Source: Styela clava
Lineage: Eukaryota > Chordata > Ascidiacea > Stolidobranchia > Styelidae
Reading direction: 5' to 3'
Assembly: GCF_964204865.1 (NCBI RefSeq)
Contig: NC_135254.1
Coordinates: 12,591,001-12,655,000 of the forward strand
DNA length: 64,000 nucleotides
Made by a program: the position numbers and the translations under genes. Below are positions 36,166 to 50,461 of the stretch, piece after piece. How positions within the stretch are numbered: the first letter of the stretch is position 1; each line of letters begins with the position of its first letter. The notes under the pieces were generated by a model that made no database searches, had not been told where the DNA came from, and worked only from the letters and a program-made list of their open reading frames with translations.

Positions 36166-39100
36166 CTTTCCGATCCACTATTCTCTTTATACTTTGTAAA
36201 ATTTTATGATGAATTTTAGTGACTTTGGTAAAGCTGAAAAATCGAGACTGCGCTTTTACAAAACAGTTAGTAATACATAACAATTGAATTTGAACAACAA
36301 TATTCGCCGTTTTCGACAATTAGGGAGGCGCCCGAGAAAAAACAAAACTATTGAACGTTAACACCCAAAATACAAAGTCTTTACTAATCCGTGAACAGCA
36401 TTGTTGCTGAAACAAAATGTCACTATGACTAACTGACTGACTGATTATATTGCATTAACATTCCGGTAAAAACATATTTGTAGCAATTTGCAAGTTGTGC
36501 TTGTTAATTTTAGTTGTCTAAAAACAATTTGAAATTTCATCAAAATCATCAATGAACTTTTTTTAGATATATGGGACAATTTCCGATTTTTATTTTGCCA
36601 TTGAACATTCACACATAGACACACACAGAAATATGGCTAATTTGTTTGGTGTATCGCTGCAAAAAGCAAAAGAAGGATTATGATTGATTTCAATATTGTG
36701 TTGGTTCATTGTTACGTACACATTTGTCGTAGAGAGGTTTATTCTTGAAATATTCATTGTTGTACATGAAAATGAATATATAGTAAGTATTAGCATTACC
36801 ATGACACTAATATTTGATTTGTAGCACCATTGTACTATGTCTATATTCCTACTCAACTGAAATAATGCAATCATATGACGTCACATTGGTACTACGCTGC
36901 TATATGTTCTTTGATATATATATGTTTTTTCGATCAATTGTGATATTCTTTTCATTAGAACAGTGAGATGATATTCGCCTTCTGATTAGTGTGTGATAGC
37001 GTGCAAAGTACACAAAAACAAAGACGAGACGTTCTTTGTTTTCGAACACTGCTTATATTTTTGTGCACAAAAACTTGGTAATTTCTCCTTTTTTCACCCT
37101 GGGTCTAAGGGGTATGAATTTCAACGCTTGACGTAGTCCTATTGTGCTAACATTTCAGTAAACACATCAATGCAACCTTGATAAAGCCCGATGAGTCTAA
37201 TCCAACTTGTAGTCGCTTACGAATTCTTATATAATAGTTGATGAATCTTTTCAAAAATATTTATTACTAATGTGTTTACATTGTTGTCTAATAACCGCTA
37301 TTTCAAGTTGTTTCACTCAAAATTCTGCAAGGAATTTTTTCATGAATCATTTTTAATTTCATCATTGAACAACAAAGCAAGAAAGAGTAATAGAAATAAA
37401 GTGGAAATGTTTGGACATATGAAAATGGTCTAAAAAACTAAACTAAGATGTTACACAATTTAGTCACTACACACAAAACAACATAATCTGTTAGAACACG
37501 TTTGTCGTGAATATCAAATGACCTGCAAACGTTAGCAACTTCGGTAAATCTCCAACAAAACTAATAACCAATATATAGATAGTAACTGGTTCAAATTGTA
37601 CCGACTCATCTCTATTCAGTTGAGGTTATGGAGTCCTACCTATATCTCCAGGGTGGATAATATTGACAATATTAAACATGTGGTATAAATACTTAACACT
37701 CCAATAAATCAAGAAAATGAGGTTGAAAATAGTAAACAAGCAAATTGGGTGAGGATAATTTTGAAACCAGAACTATGAAGCCAAAACTCGGAGCCATGCC
37801 ATTAAGTTTTGTTGGAGTTCGCGGAAATTTTAGTGGTTCGAGCTCTTAAGTGAAAATTCTTTTATGCTTGAAATCGGTCAATTACAATATTGCACAAGTA
37901 AAATTACTTCGATTGAAATAAGTAGCTTTTCCAACTGTATCATTGAGGATTTAATTCCCCTGATCAAAGTCCAGCTCGTATTGCGTATAAAATTTTACTC
38001 GATGAGTATATAAACAGATTATACAGTTATCGTCACCCTTCTCTGCGTATATGCGACATTGGTTTATGAATAGTTTTATTTTTCCTTACTTCGTTCGTAT
38101 ATCTTCAACAGCACTCAGAATTACGTCATATATCGTCAGCTTTATGTAAACTCATTTTTATTGTGGTTACTATTCTCATTAACGTCTTAGTTTAATTTCA
38201 GCGTCTTATTTATGGGATTTTGGTACGCAAATGACAAATATATTATTGGTATTTTTCAACATGATTCATTACCGCTCCACGCTTTAACGCGTGCATTTTT
38301 GCTCACACAAAACACGAGGAAATTACTTTTTCATTATATATATATCTATCATAAGCACTTCGCATTGAATGCATTCCGTCCAGAACAAATTTTAATCAAA
38401 CTTTATAGAAATATAAGATAGTACGTTTAGTATCCAATATACAGCACAAATATTAATCGCTAAATAATGAACCGTACGAAAGTTCCGCGTGCTCTATTGC
38501 AAGTGGTTACTATCGAGGCGACTAACGTCACAAAACATAACTTCGATCGGAAGGAAAGTATGGCGGAGTGAAAGTAATCTGCTACATATTCTGAATTACC
38601 GGTAACACACAGATTGATATTTGTAAAACAGTTTTAAGTTGGTGTATCCATTGAAGAGCTGTATATCTACGCAATTTGAGAATATGGAAAAAATACAAAA
38701 AAACTTTTCTTGAATGCATGTCGATTTAATGTTGCTTCCAGATACCAGTACTTACTCGTAAGCAACTATGGGGAAATTACTCAGTGAGAGAGAATTTAAA
38801 ATAAATGAGTTTCTTGAAAGAAAACTTTTAGTATGTAAATCATAACAAGGTTCACAACAGTCACAAGATTAACAGTCAAAATGTAACGGAAGTAATGCGT
38901 AAAATACTGTGAAATATCTGTGATCTACACAGTGAAATAATTTTAATTTATAACGGATGAATGTATTTTATAGTTTTTTACACCACACGAAGAACACTGT
39001 CCCAGAATCATGGAATATTTGGATAACAGTTTCAGAACTTCGTTCCTATCAGAAAGGGACCATGCGGTAATTCAGATGAAGTTGTGTAAACTAAAGCAGG

Positions 39101-42100
39101 AAATTCGCACCCCGATAATATGAGCCCCTATTACAATTGCTGTTCACCATCTTTCTACAAAAGATTTCTCATTGATATTTCATGCAAATATCCAAAGAAA
39201 ATAACAGCATGAAACTTCGTTTTTCGTCATATAAATTGGTCACGTGAAGAGTTAAATAACAAAACAATGATACATTTAGAGATCCATAGGAATTCAATAT
39301 CAACATATTTCAAATTTAATGTTAACAGCAATAAAATTTCATATTCATTGCATTCAGTGAAACTTACTTCCATTGTTTCATATAATAACTACTATTTACG
39401 CATGCAAATGCGTAATGCGGTCTTGTTTCGGTCGCATGCCATAGAACATGAAAATTACGCAAGCACTTGTATGTATTGTTGTATCGCTTGTATTGTTGAA
39501 ACACATGCATATAATATTTGACTAAGAAAGGTATCTTATATATTTTAATTTCTGACCTAATTATACTCCCTTATTTTAACATCAGACCAGTATGAAAATG
39601 AATATATTTTTGTAGCATTTCCCTTTTCGGACTCAATACCAGCTCAAGCCTATCATCAGCTAAGAATAAAATTAATATCGTTGGAGCTGTTGACGTTGTC
39701 AATATCTGTATTGATAACTGTATTATCCGTTTAAAATTTCCAATTCTTTTTCAACATTATCGTTGAATGTCTTGGTGATTACCTTTTGACTCTTATTCTA
39801 GTTGAATAAATGTTTGAATGAATTTGAATATACAAATAATATGCAAACTATATCTTTGTTTTATTAAGATATATATACAGAAGATAAGATCAGAAGATCT
39901 TTACAGCGTAATATCGGGCTTCAGTTACGAAGGGATTGACAAGTTTTGTGTCCATTCTAATTTATTTATTCATTAATTTATTCCACATTGAATGCCATTT
40001 TTTATTCTCAACCTATCATCGACATCATTATATCAGTGTAACTTTTGGGCTTGAATTGAGCTGTTTTTGGTCCATGATTGACAGAATATTCTGCTTATTT
40101 CTAATCTTATTTATGGATATGAATAACCCAGATATTCAGAACTATTATAATTATTTTCGTCCACGAACTGCATTTTAAAATAATTGTTTGTTAGTTTATA
40201 ATCGCAGATTTTTTCAATTTGTAGCTAACGATGCCCGGTGCGGGTTTCAACCCCAGAATTTGGCAAATGTTTTTGGATTGTATGTTGTCATTTATAATCC
40301 TCATCTGTGATGTGGAAAAAAAGGTTGAGAATAATTGTATATTGAGCGTGAATAGAGAATAGGGTGTATAAAGCATGGAATTGTGCTAAGGTATCTTTTG
40401 AATTTCATTCATAATTCAATTTGATATACATGCGATTAAGATGGTCATATCAAAAGCTAATTTCTGGGAATAGCCTCACGATCCAACGCCTACAATATAC
40501 GTTGCAAGCATAGCAAACAGATTTAGGTATTTTCCTAGTGGTATTGAAGTTGAGAGAAAAAGAACAAAGATACAGAAAATGCACTAATAATGATGAAATA
40601 TTTAGTCTGCTGTGAAATGGAATATTTTCACTTGATTGTCAAAATAGAGTTAAATTTATCAAGGTGATGTCTCATCTTTTATCAACAGTTCGATTTGTTA
40701 GTTTTTGTATTACTAATGCGTTTAGTACAGTTGATGAGTAGCAATTTGTGATATATATGTTATCAGAGATGGGGAATCAAACACTAATTGTTTGCGTATA
40801 GTAAAAACAAAACAGGTGCTAAATGTGAACCGTGTCAAACTCTATAAGTAGATACAGTGCATGTCTTCCGCGTTACTTATTTACCTATCAATGCTAGTTC
40901 TTTTAAAACTAGGTTACATTTGAGTATATCCTAGTTTGAACTGTTTTTGCACCTTATACTGCATTTGCATATTCAAATTATTAGTAGTATCGAAATCTTC
41001 CGAGAAGTCAAGAAAAATTTTGAACCACTGGTAATCAAAATATATGTTTTTCACACTATGCAAATTGAACATACGAAAATCTTTGTGGCATGACTCAACT
41101 TCTACCTTAAGACTGATTTCGATTTGACTAAAAACTCCACCATATATGCAAATTATATATCAAAAGTCTTCCTTTTATTTATAGATTTATTCCCTGTTGA
41201 ATATGAGTATCGGTCATCTTGATTTCATTAAGCATCTTCCTTGATGTCCCATTTCTTTGATTTTCATTCCTACTATTTATTATGAGAATTTGTAAAACAT
41301 TCCTAAATTGGAATCAAGCACTCGTACAAAGCAAGCATCTCCTTAATATTCCAAAGGAAGTATATTCGCCGCAAAATCTTGGGGAGTTCTCCGGTAATGG
41401 CTTGTATGAGCAAATTGATACAAGCAACTCGAATTACCATAGACTCTTGCCTTATCTTCGATATCAAGCATATAGATATAAATATCACAGAAAATTAATG
41501 TTCCGGAAGGCTTCAGATGTCAAAATTACGCAACATTCCAGATAATTGACAAAAAGGGAGGTCGGGCAAGACGAAAAAGCAATTTTTATTCTCCAATTAA
41601 TGTAATCACTTATGCCAAATTATCCCCCAGGAAACTTATTTTCACATGTCATTACGTTTTCTGTTATAAATCGTGTATTTTTAAAATAGTGACACTGGGG
41701 TATTTCATTGTTACTCCATAACAAATTTTGTTCACAAATATATTAACGACTCGATTATGCATCCCACACTAAAAATTATAATACGCCTTTCGGAAACTGA
41801 CGCGTGAAAGCTATAAACAGTCACTAAATGACGAACGTTAATAAATGTACAAACGCATAAAGCACGGAATTTTAATTATGTTATAACGCTGGTTCTCAAT
41901 ATATCTTAACTATTTTTGTTTTATTTAAATCCGTGTTCTTTTTATTAATTTTTCAATCATTGTGAAATATGCTCGCGTTGAATTGATTTGAGTGATTGGA
42001 AAAGCGGACTCTAACGCGACTATACCCGACTGAGGTCGAGAAACTGAAAGCCTGATGCCCGGCGGGAGGTCAGTGACATGGACACATGTGCAGCTTCTGA

Positions 42101-42191
42101 AGGCTATGAATAAGACACAACTTTTCATTATATATAGATTCCAATTGTTGCCGCTTCGAGTATCCAGCTGCATGGCCGATCGTATAACATA
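36166..42191. other. Long AT-rich stretch without a supported gene
   Basis: About 6 kb in which no exon with matching splice sites was accepted. The longest candidate is an 87-codon frame at 41282-41545 plus with ordinary-looking composition but no similarity I recognise, and an overlapping frame on the other strand. A GTTTCAACCCC word near 40241 resembles a tRNA B box but has no tRNA fold around it. Confidence 0.4.
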
Positions 42192-42467
42192 CCGTGTTTC
42201 CCCGAAAATAAGACAGTGTCTTATTTCAATTATCTTTCCGAAAATAACACTAGGCTAAATATGAAAACCGATATCCATTTACTTAAATGACTCGTTTTCC
42301 TCTCTTACACGTTTTAGATTAATCATTTAAAACGTATGGGAGAGATTTCTTGCTATCGATCAGGAAAAAAAAATTTACGTTATTGACTAGGTCTTATTTC
42401 AAAAGGAGGGCTTATATTAAAATCACTCTTAAAATAAAGGCTAGGTCTCATTTTCGGGGAAACACGG
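42192..42467. mobile_element. Mariner-like MITE flanked by TA
   Basis: A 276-bp element with CCGTGTTTCCCCGAAAAT at the left end and its exact reverse complement at the right end, each flanked by TA (42190-42191 and 42468-42469). Subterminal AAGAC/GTCTTATTT words repeat. Terminal repeats of this kind with a TA target are typical of Tc1/mariner-derived MITEs found in many animal genomes. No transposase is present. Confidence 0.85.
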
Positions 42468-43564
42468 TAGTTCACAACTTAGCTTTAAAACCAATGGGGG
42501 AAAAACATTTTTTGCACCTGACAAAATCACGCAGAAGGCCGACTGTCACTGATTCGTATCCTGATGTGGCAGTTGTAACAACTGCTACTGTCACCGTAAA
42601 ACGTTAGTTGCCTCGGACAAAATTCCTGACCCACAGCAATGGAAGTTACCCCGTTACCCCGACCTTTGACCTCAAAAGATTTTTTGATACTTTTAGAGAG
42701 TATTTTCGAGAGTTGCGACTTTCCAATTAAGTAACATGTTCGAAACCATTTTTTTTTCATTAGAAAAATATATAACCACGTGCCGCTTACAGGTACAGAC
42801 AGCTTTAGCCTACCAGTAGTCTATCGCAGCTAATTTTTCTTTGTTGCAACTAAACTAAAGGTCCTCGGAGTATATAATAAAAATTAAAGTATTTCATTCA
42901 CAACAAATTTTTGAAAACTGACGAACAACACTCAAAACCGCGAAAACAAGCCAATGCCTACAACCATACTTGAATATCAGTCTGAACGAAAGATGTGTCG
43001 CAGCATTGATACCTTAACAAGTTAAGTCATCAATGGTCGCAGCGACTGCACAAGTTGCCATTGTTACGTCATCATTGACTTATTGCTGATTGAATAAATA
43101 GAAGTCCATTATTTCAATCCAAACTAGTAATGGACATCCTTGCACTATTATAATATGAAAGTACACTAAATATAACAGCAGAAGTGCTCCTACGTAATCA
43201 GAAAATGTTAATCATAAATGTTTTAAATAGGTAAGTTTTATTGTGTGTTTGATCAGTTGCGTGCACTGTTAAACAAAAAAGACAATCTGATTCCCAAAAA
43301 CCGACTTTCCATATTTGGAAGCAATATCTCGAGTAATATTTCAGTGTTTTGGTAAAATTCAATTATTCAATCGCATATGTTGTTGCAATATTATTTGTAA
43401 AAGATCAACATACAATGCATTTCCTAATTAATAACAAATTAATGAAGACAGTTACAAACAAGTACAGCAAGATTACGTTGATTTTTTTTGTGCAAAAGTT
43501 TATAAAATTAAATTTTCAAATCTTCTAGACAAATCTAACATAAAATGAGTCTATTATTACAGAC

Positions 43565-46342
43565 TCATATGTCTTGATCGATTGGTAAACATGCACAGAA
43601 AAAACGCCTTTTGGGAACACGGTTAGATAATTTTGCGCTGCAGTATTTAAATGTTGAATCATTTTGATTCTCATTTTCATAAATTGGAAATGAAATGGTG
43701 TAAGAACATTCTCTCAAAGATGTATCAATGTTGTTGCAGTTATTTATATTTATTGCAGTGTATTTCGCAGTCGTTCCTTTCCTGTTCGGCGACGGAGACC
43801 GATCGCGTGATTTTCCGCTATGGAGAATATCGTGCAAAAATTGCCGTGGCGATCTTCGTCCTGGACTGCTACATAGATCATAATATTTCGAACGAACGAA
43901 ACGAGCGTAAGAATCGTTTTCCATGATGTTAAAAACATATCTTTGGGCTCCAGTAAAAGTATCGATACTTGATGTAGTGTCGGTAGCCATATGTTGAATG
44001 ATTTGTTGACGAGTAAAATGATCAAGGTTTATCTGCGGAACAAATTGCAAAATATAATGAATGATAGAATATTAATATTTTAAATAATGGAAAGCAAAAT
44101 ACGAGCTAAATTACCTGATTAAGAGCTCCCGGAGATATATATTCTTCGTAAATTTCGCGCATCCTTTCTCGTCTTGCTTCGTTATTTTTAATTTTTCTGT
44201 ATTCTTCAGCTGCTATCCAGAAATCAAGATTTTCAACGCTAAATTCTGATTCCAGGAATATTCGAAATCCTACTTTTACTTCTGAACAGACAAAATTAAA
44301 ATGCATAATTGAGAAAAGGGAAGTAATCAGTATTATAAAAGCCTTGTGCGTATGATTTAATATTACGCGCACACATTTAAATAAACAATTATTAATGTGG
44401 TGTTTGATTTAAAAGTCGATATAAAAATGATAGCTAGTTTGACATTAGTGTGAAAACTTACTTTTATCGTTCAAAGCTTCAGTCAAGGGCAGTCCATTCT
44501 CGGGAACCGAGCTATTCTTTCTCATGCTCATGCTGTTCATTACAACTAGAGATTTTGGTCGCGTTTCGCTCGGTTTTTTAAGTGTTTTCTTTTTTCGAAA
44601 TCTAACAATTGATGGATTAGGACTCGTCGATGATGATCTAACATGCCCCTTCTGATAATGCTGTGATGGTTGCAACTTTGTCAAATCCTCACAACTCGCC
44701 ACTTCGGTTTTCATAATACGCGGGGTAAACGATACCACTGGAGATCCTCTTCTTATTTCTTCTCGTTCGAGGCTATATAAAACAAAACGCAACAGCTGTA
44801 CAATTAATTTAAAACCTGGATTGGTTGGATCGCCCTATTTATATAGGCGACAATCTCGAGAGTGATATTTATAATCCAATAAGTATCTCTTTGTATTGTA
44901 TAAATGAAAATGCCATATTTTGAATTAATATGCATATATATCGTTGGTTTGCGCGTAAGCGGATGTGGTGTGAAATTCTCGACGTCATTTCATATCATTC
45001 CTGTTGTTAGTCTTTCAATGAGAAAATATTGTATAATCGATAATAAACATCATTCAAACAAAGCGAAGCGTACGTTCGCACCAATCACCATACTGCATAA
45101 ATTGTGAAGATTATAACATTAGCATATTCATGGCAATTGGTAATCATGACAAAATACGAACTGTTTCAATCTGTGTTCTATGTTTCCACTACGTAGGAAA
45201 CCTTGCTAACCAGCGGTGGGATTCAAATTTTTTGTCAGCCGGTTCCTTCACAAAAAGCATAATTTTCAGCCGGTTCTGTCACAAACAGAACATTGATAGT
45301 CCCCAGTAAACTAACCGGTTTGCTGATCTCATAAAATTCCGTGAGACGGTTCTATAGAACCGGTGCACACCGGCTGAATCCCGCCACTGCTGCTTACCCA
45401 TTGAGAAATGAACGTTAGTTTGGCAAATAGAAACACAAATATCGGATCACGAAACGTACTTTATTTACACGCTATGCACGGTGTTAGGTTTAGAATCACA
45501 ACCAAGCCTGGCCTGCTGGTTTGTTTCAATTTTTTGGCCACACTTTAAAATTTCAAGAAATGTTTCAAGACTCAAGTCTGGTGCAGGCAACAGCAATTAC
45601 ATTTTTAAGATTGCTTGTAACTGCTCCAAAATTACCACCGACGAATTTTAAAGCAACTGTATATTAGCTCGATAAAATCGAGACAATGTTGAATATATGG
45701 AATGAACTCAATACTGATCATGCACGTTCATTAAAACAGTTATTAAAAAATAAACAAATTTACAGTTTGAACAAACGGACCGCAACAATGACTCCTGAAG
45801 GTAGAATTACCAACGAATGAACTTTTTTGTTCTGTTTTTGGACACATGGATCGGTTTGCTTAATTCCCGTTGGTATTGATGGGGCGATTGTCGGTGTTAG
45901 AATAAAAATCGCTTTTTCCGCAACTAATTGATTTAAAATTCAAAGATAAAAAAAAGTGGCTAGGTAACTATTACATTCAATATTTTATTTTTTCAAATTT
46001 CTGTTGAGCCAGAAGAGACACGATATTTCACAAAAAATATTGCTGTTTTTCTTTAATTGAAGGGCATTATTTTTCATTATGCATCGCTGGGCCGCGACCG
46101 TATTGCTTGTCCGCCAATCTTTTCAGCAAATTTGCTATTCTTGGGCCTTACCGCACCGTTACCGATACAAGACGTTCATATCTATATATTTGAGCATCGC
46201 TCTTTTGCTTGAATATACTTAATATCGGTGTCATTTTGAGTTTATATAGAAATCTACGTAAAAATTTGCGATTGACTTTAGCATGCCTTTCGACCGGTAA
46301 ATTACTGCCTTGAACGCTCCCGCTGTATTTGTTCAAGTCCAT
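43565..46342 (-). CDS. RGS-domain protein D, four exons with basic N-terminus
   Basis: Exons 46342-46152, 44772-44462, 44281-44115 and 44032-43565 on minus; introns are phase 2, 1 and 0, and the sum is 1137 bases, 378 residues. The first exon starts at ATG, encodes a basic stretch (KVNRKFLRRFLYKLK) that could bind membrane lipids, and ends at GTAAGG; its two leftover bases match the single base entering the next exon, which supports the join. The second exon is Ser/Lys-rich (SSSTSPNPS, FRKKKTLKK). The RGS domain follows at about residues 165-275 with all contact residues kept (SEFSVENLDFW, INLDHFTRQQ, NDSYARFVRSKYYDL). The Ser/Arg-rich tail runs about 105 residues past it, to the TGA. The gene is closest to C. 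Its first intron holds a 179-bp MITE. Without the upstream exon, Met at 44714 would be the first start and the protein 295 residues. Confidence 0.87.
45211..45389. mobile_element. hAT-like MITE, copy 2, inside an RGS-D intron
   Basis: 179 bp, starting CAGCGGTGGGATTCA and ending TGAATCCCGCCACTG. It is clearly the same family and the same length as 27784-27962. The flanking octamers TTGCTAAC and CTGCTTAC agree at six of eight positions, an eroded target duplication. It lies in the first intron of RGS-D, in the same plus orientation as copy 1. Confidence 0.85.
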
Positions 46343-49300
46343 TTACCTTGGCTATTACAGATGAAGAACTCCGCCATGAAATAATAACCAAACACGGGAG
46401 TAAAAACTTCAAATGTGTAATACCTGGACAATCTTAACCTATGGCAAAAAACATAAATGAAAACCGTGGAAGTACAAATGAAATAACATAGTGATAAAGG
46501 CAGACACATGTCAGTCCGACCATTCTATGTCTTACATTGTCCTCAAAATAGGATAAAAATAAGACATTGTAGGTGTATTGCAAGTCACGCTAAACCCAGT
46601 CAAACAGCAAAATGGACCAAACCAAAATATCACGCAATTGGTGCATACAATTGAAACAAACTGGCACAGCTGCACAGATGATTATTCATTCTGCCTGGCG
46701 AGTTGATAATTAGCGTTGGATATAATTTATTTTTGACATGAAGTGTGCCTGCCTGTGTATAGTCTTATAAAATAATTGTTTCTTCTGGGGTTGCGCTCTT
46801 GGTTTATTTGGAAAAGTCTGGACTAATCAATATCATTACACGTGAAGTTGGAAGAATTGGCTAAAAAGATAATGCTTTTATAATTTCAAATTAAATCTCT
46901 AAAAAATATATTGGTATGCGGCCCACTCGGTGATCGGTTAGGGGTTACAGATACCCAGGGGAGTGCCAAACTTTTTTGCTGTCCAAGTTGGGTTTCTGAT
47001 AATGATGTCCCTTGTACCTAACTTAACGCGAACTCTACAGCTCGGATCTGCTCCTCCCTGCAACGTGCTGTTAGGGGGAGGGGTAGGGCTTTTCCCGCAA
47101 GGCTCGTTTGTCAAAGTTTCTAGCATTTGAACACATTAATGAAATGGAATGTATAATGGGAAACACGTATATGGGGTCGAAAATGAAAGACAAGGACACG
47201 TAAAAAATTTCGTACCACATTACCGCCAAAGCGAATAACCTCATATGCTTCCTAACTCGAATGATAATTTCAAAGCGGTATTTTTTGACTAAGATATGGC
47301 GTATGATTCCATTTTCTATAGCAATCACAAAAATATTGAGTATTAATTAAGTGATTGTCCAATTGAACAAATTTGACGTCGCCGGGGCTATAAATGGCCA
47401 AGATATCGTTGGAAATGGGTAATTTCATTAGAAGTTAAATAACCTAGAAATCCAGGGTCACCAGAACATTTGAATTCTTGGGAAGATGTTTTTCCCTAAA
47501 TAAAATCAATGGCTGAGGTGTGAATGACGAATCTAGAAAACATGATTAAATATATAATGGATTACCACTGCCAGCCAATATGATGATCTCTGAAAAAAGA
47601 CAATAATGCGAAGCACAATTTATATTGAGGTCCAAATATATTCTGTTTAAGGTTTCTTTTATATGTTTAGTTTCTCGTATCCACTGCAAGACCTTATTGC
47701 TCAATTTGTGCGCTCATTTAAGTCATTCGCAAACAACCTGTCATATATTTTTACTGTAGATGTTAAAATGTCTGGAAAAATTTCACGCCACATTTTTTCA
47801 ATTAAGATTAATACGGAACAAAAATATACATACTTTCTATACCTACTTTTTGTATGACGTCGAAGCCATCGGTATGAATAACTCAAAAGCAGAAGCCAAA
47901 TATTTCCTGTGATGTAGACACAGTCACAAAATATGACGTGGAGCTAAATGTAGAAGCAATGTAACTCTAATATTGAAGACAGAGATGCACAAAACAAAAA
48001 TAGATGTTATGTTGTCATTGCTTCGTCAATAATTAGGTCCTTAGGATATGACGTACATTTGCCAGACCAGATCTCTCGTAAACCTACGTCCTCCATGCAT
48101 GTATTCGACAGTGTAAAATTCAATGAACATTAATTAATCTGAGTTTTTTACTGTTAATTTTTGACTGAAATGACTGCCCTTCTTTTCTACAAATAACAAT
48201 GACAAAGTGTATATATACCACTAGTGCTGACATTTTATATCTATCTTGAAAGTTCAACATGAATATACATTTCGAGTTACGGAATTGTATAGGCGTACAG
48301 AGGCAAGATTAAACGACATAAAACATGTCCTTTATGAACATTCCAGTCTGATATAAACTGAAGACTAGGCTCTGCTTACTCAAGAACAACTTCATTTCAA
48401 TAACTATCCGAGGCCCTTCATGGCAATCTTTGCAACAATAGCCAATCTCGGGTCTCACTATATACGTGCTGCTATCATACTTAGTTAATATGACAGCAAA
48501 TATGGCCTGTTCGTGTGCGTCATTGCACGCAAAATATAACAAGCATGCGTAAGAACTTTTATACATACATTAATGTGTAGGAGGGAGATATCAGTTAGAA
48601 TAACCTTAATGAAACCTAAACGTACATCAGCATTGCATTCACTGTTTTTTGGCAACTGCATCCCAGCAAATGGCACTTACTATGTATAACTAATTTATCT
48701 ACGATCGCTCCAATGAACTACATAACGATACAGACGATGCTCTGGCATGCATGAATCATGAAATGCGGAAGTGACGCTAATATTCTCTTTTCCGTGTATT
48801 ATGGAGCACCGCTTAGTTATTAGTTGAGCGTCAATCGAGTGTAGGAAATGAGCCCACTGGACAACATATGCGAACAAATATTGTATCGAAAATAACGCGA
48901 AAAAAGAATAGGGCTTCATTCATCGTGATGCATCAAATGATTGACGTAATCTTCACCAAGTTGTCTAGATCTTAATCGTAGCTTGTAAAATATTTATGTT
49001 TGAGTGTGTAATTGTGACAATACACAATAGACAACATGAGTAAATATTGTGAAGTTTCTTTCAGCATGAATACATGTCTGAATAAAAAGTTTCCCCTCAA
49101 TTATGACGTTATTCGGGTTTCGCTACTGAAAATATAAAGTTGAGAAATTAACACATGAAAATGTTGCTCATGAGCGACATATGCTGGCAAATGACGAAAT
49201 ATTGAAATGATATCGTGCCAAAATAACAAATGTGGATTCATCAAATATTTTTACCCTGGTTTTAAAACAATTCAAGTCAGCGCTATTAGAAAAATAGCTT

Positions 49301-50461
49301 AGTGAAAGGCAATTTAATTTAATTGAAGTTCTCGAAAAAAATGTTCACACTACAGATTCAGTTGTAAGCGATCACTTCTACATTGCGTCAGATAACACTA
49401 TCGGTTAATCTAGTACGTATTCACAAATAACTCACATTAGGATCATTATTCACAAATATATAGTTTCTCATATTTTTTGTACAGGATGCTAATTTAATGA
49501 TTCTAGTAAAGTATTTTTTTCTGTACCTGCTACTTATTTTTGCTGCGAACAGTGAAGAAATGCACATATTTTTCGAATGTTATATATATATATATATTAA
49601 AGTATACACACAGTTAGTTCTAGAAAAATTAAAACATGTGCTTTCAATTTGAACCGTACTATATTCATAAAGAAATGGCAATCGATTCAATAATTTTTTC
49701 TAAAAGAAAAACGTTTTTGACTAAATGATTTTAAACATTTTAGGTCCATCATTCCAGATTATGGCACTATGAAACCTTTGCATGAAGAAGTACAAAATGT
49801 CTTCACAAAAAAGTATCTTTAAGGACACAGGTACACACGTATATCGAATAGGACGACCCAGACAACAGGGTATCTTTTCGTATAAAGGCCAACATTTGTC
49901 AGTAAACTTCATTAATTCAAATCTAATTTCGTTTGACTTGTTCTAGTATATAAGCCAATAAAGCTATATATCAAGCAATCTTCCACATGGAAATGTATTC
50001 TAGGCGAAGAGATAACGAAAATATATATAATTTTTCACAAAAATAACTAAAGGGCAGTTTGCTCGCGAGAATTATTTTATATTAAACTAAGCAAAAACGC
50101 TAATGTACTGAACTCAAAATATCGCAAACAATTTAAATTCACCTAATATATTTACTATTTTTTTTAAAGTACAGTCTCATATATAAATATGCGTATTAAC
50201 GGTATATGTCAGGTGATTATTGCTTGAGCAAATGAACTAAATATTTGAGGACGTCCGGGGCGTGAAGAAGAATTGATAACAATATAACCATTTTCACTAT
50301 ACTTATCAACTAATTTTGCGCTCTAACAATCGAAATTTACACATAACTTTTACAAATTTTATAATCAAATCAGACCATATAAATCGATTGGTCAAAAGTA
50401 AAGTTTCAAAAGCACAGTACGCAACGATGTGAAAAGAGTCGGATCGATCTATGATGATTGA
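46343..50461. other. Region right of RGS-D; possible body of a dead hAT element
   Basis: No gene was supported. A possible hAT left end, CAGGGGAGTGCCAAACTTTT at 46956, shares the core CAAACTTTTTTG with the inverted end near 50850, so much of this stretch may be the body of a decayed 3.9-kb transposon. A GC-richer patch at 46930-47100 carries short non-homologous frames. Confidence 0.35.

Noticed and set aside
40236-40262. GTTTCAACCCC word like a tRNA B box
   Set aside because: No acceptor stem, D arm or anticodon arm can be folded around it.
41282-41545. 87-codon plus-strand frame with protein-like composition
   Set aside because: No splice, homology or promoter support, and an overlapping 61-codon frame on the other strand. 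Frames of this length occur by chance in a window of this size.
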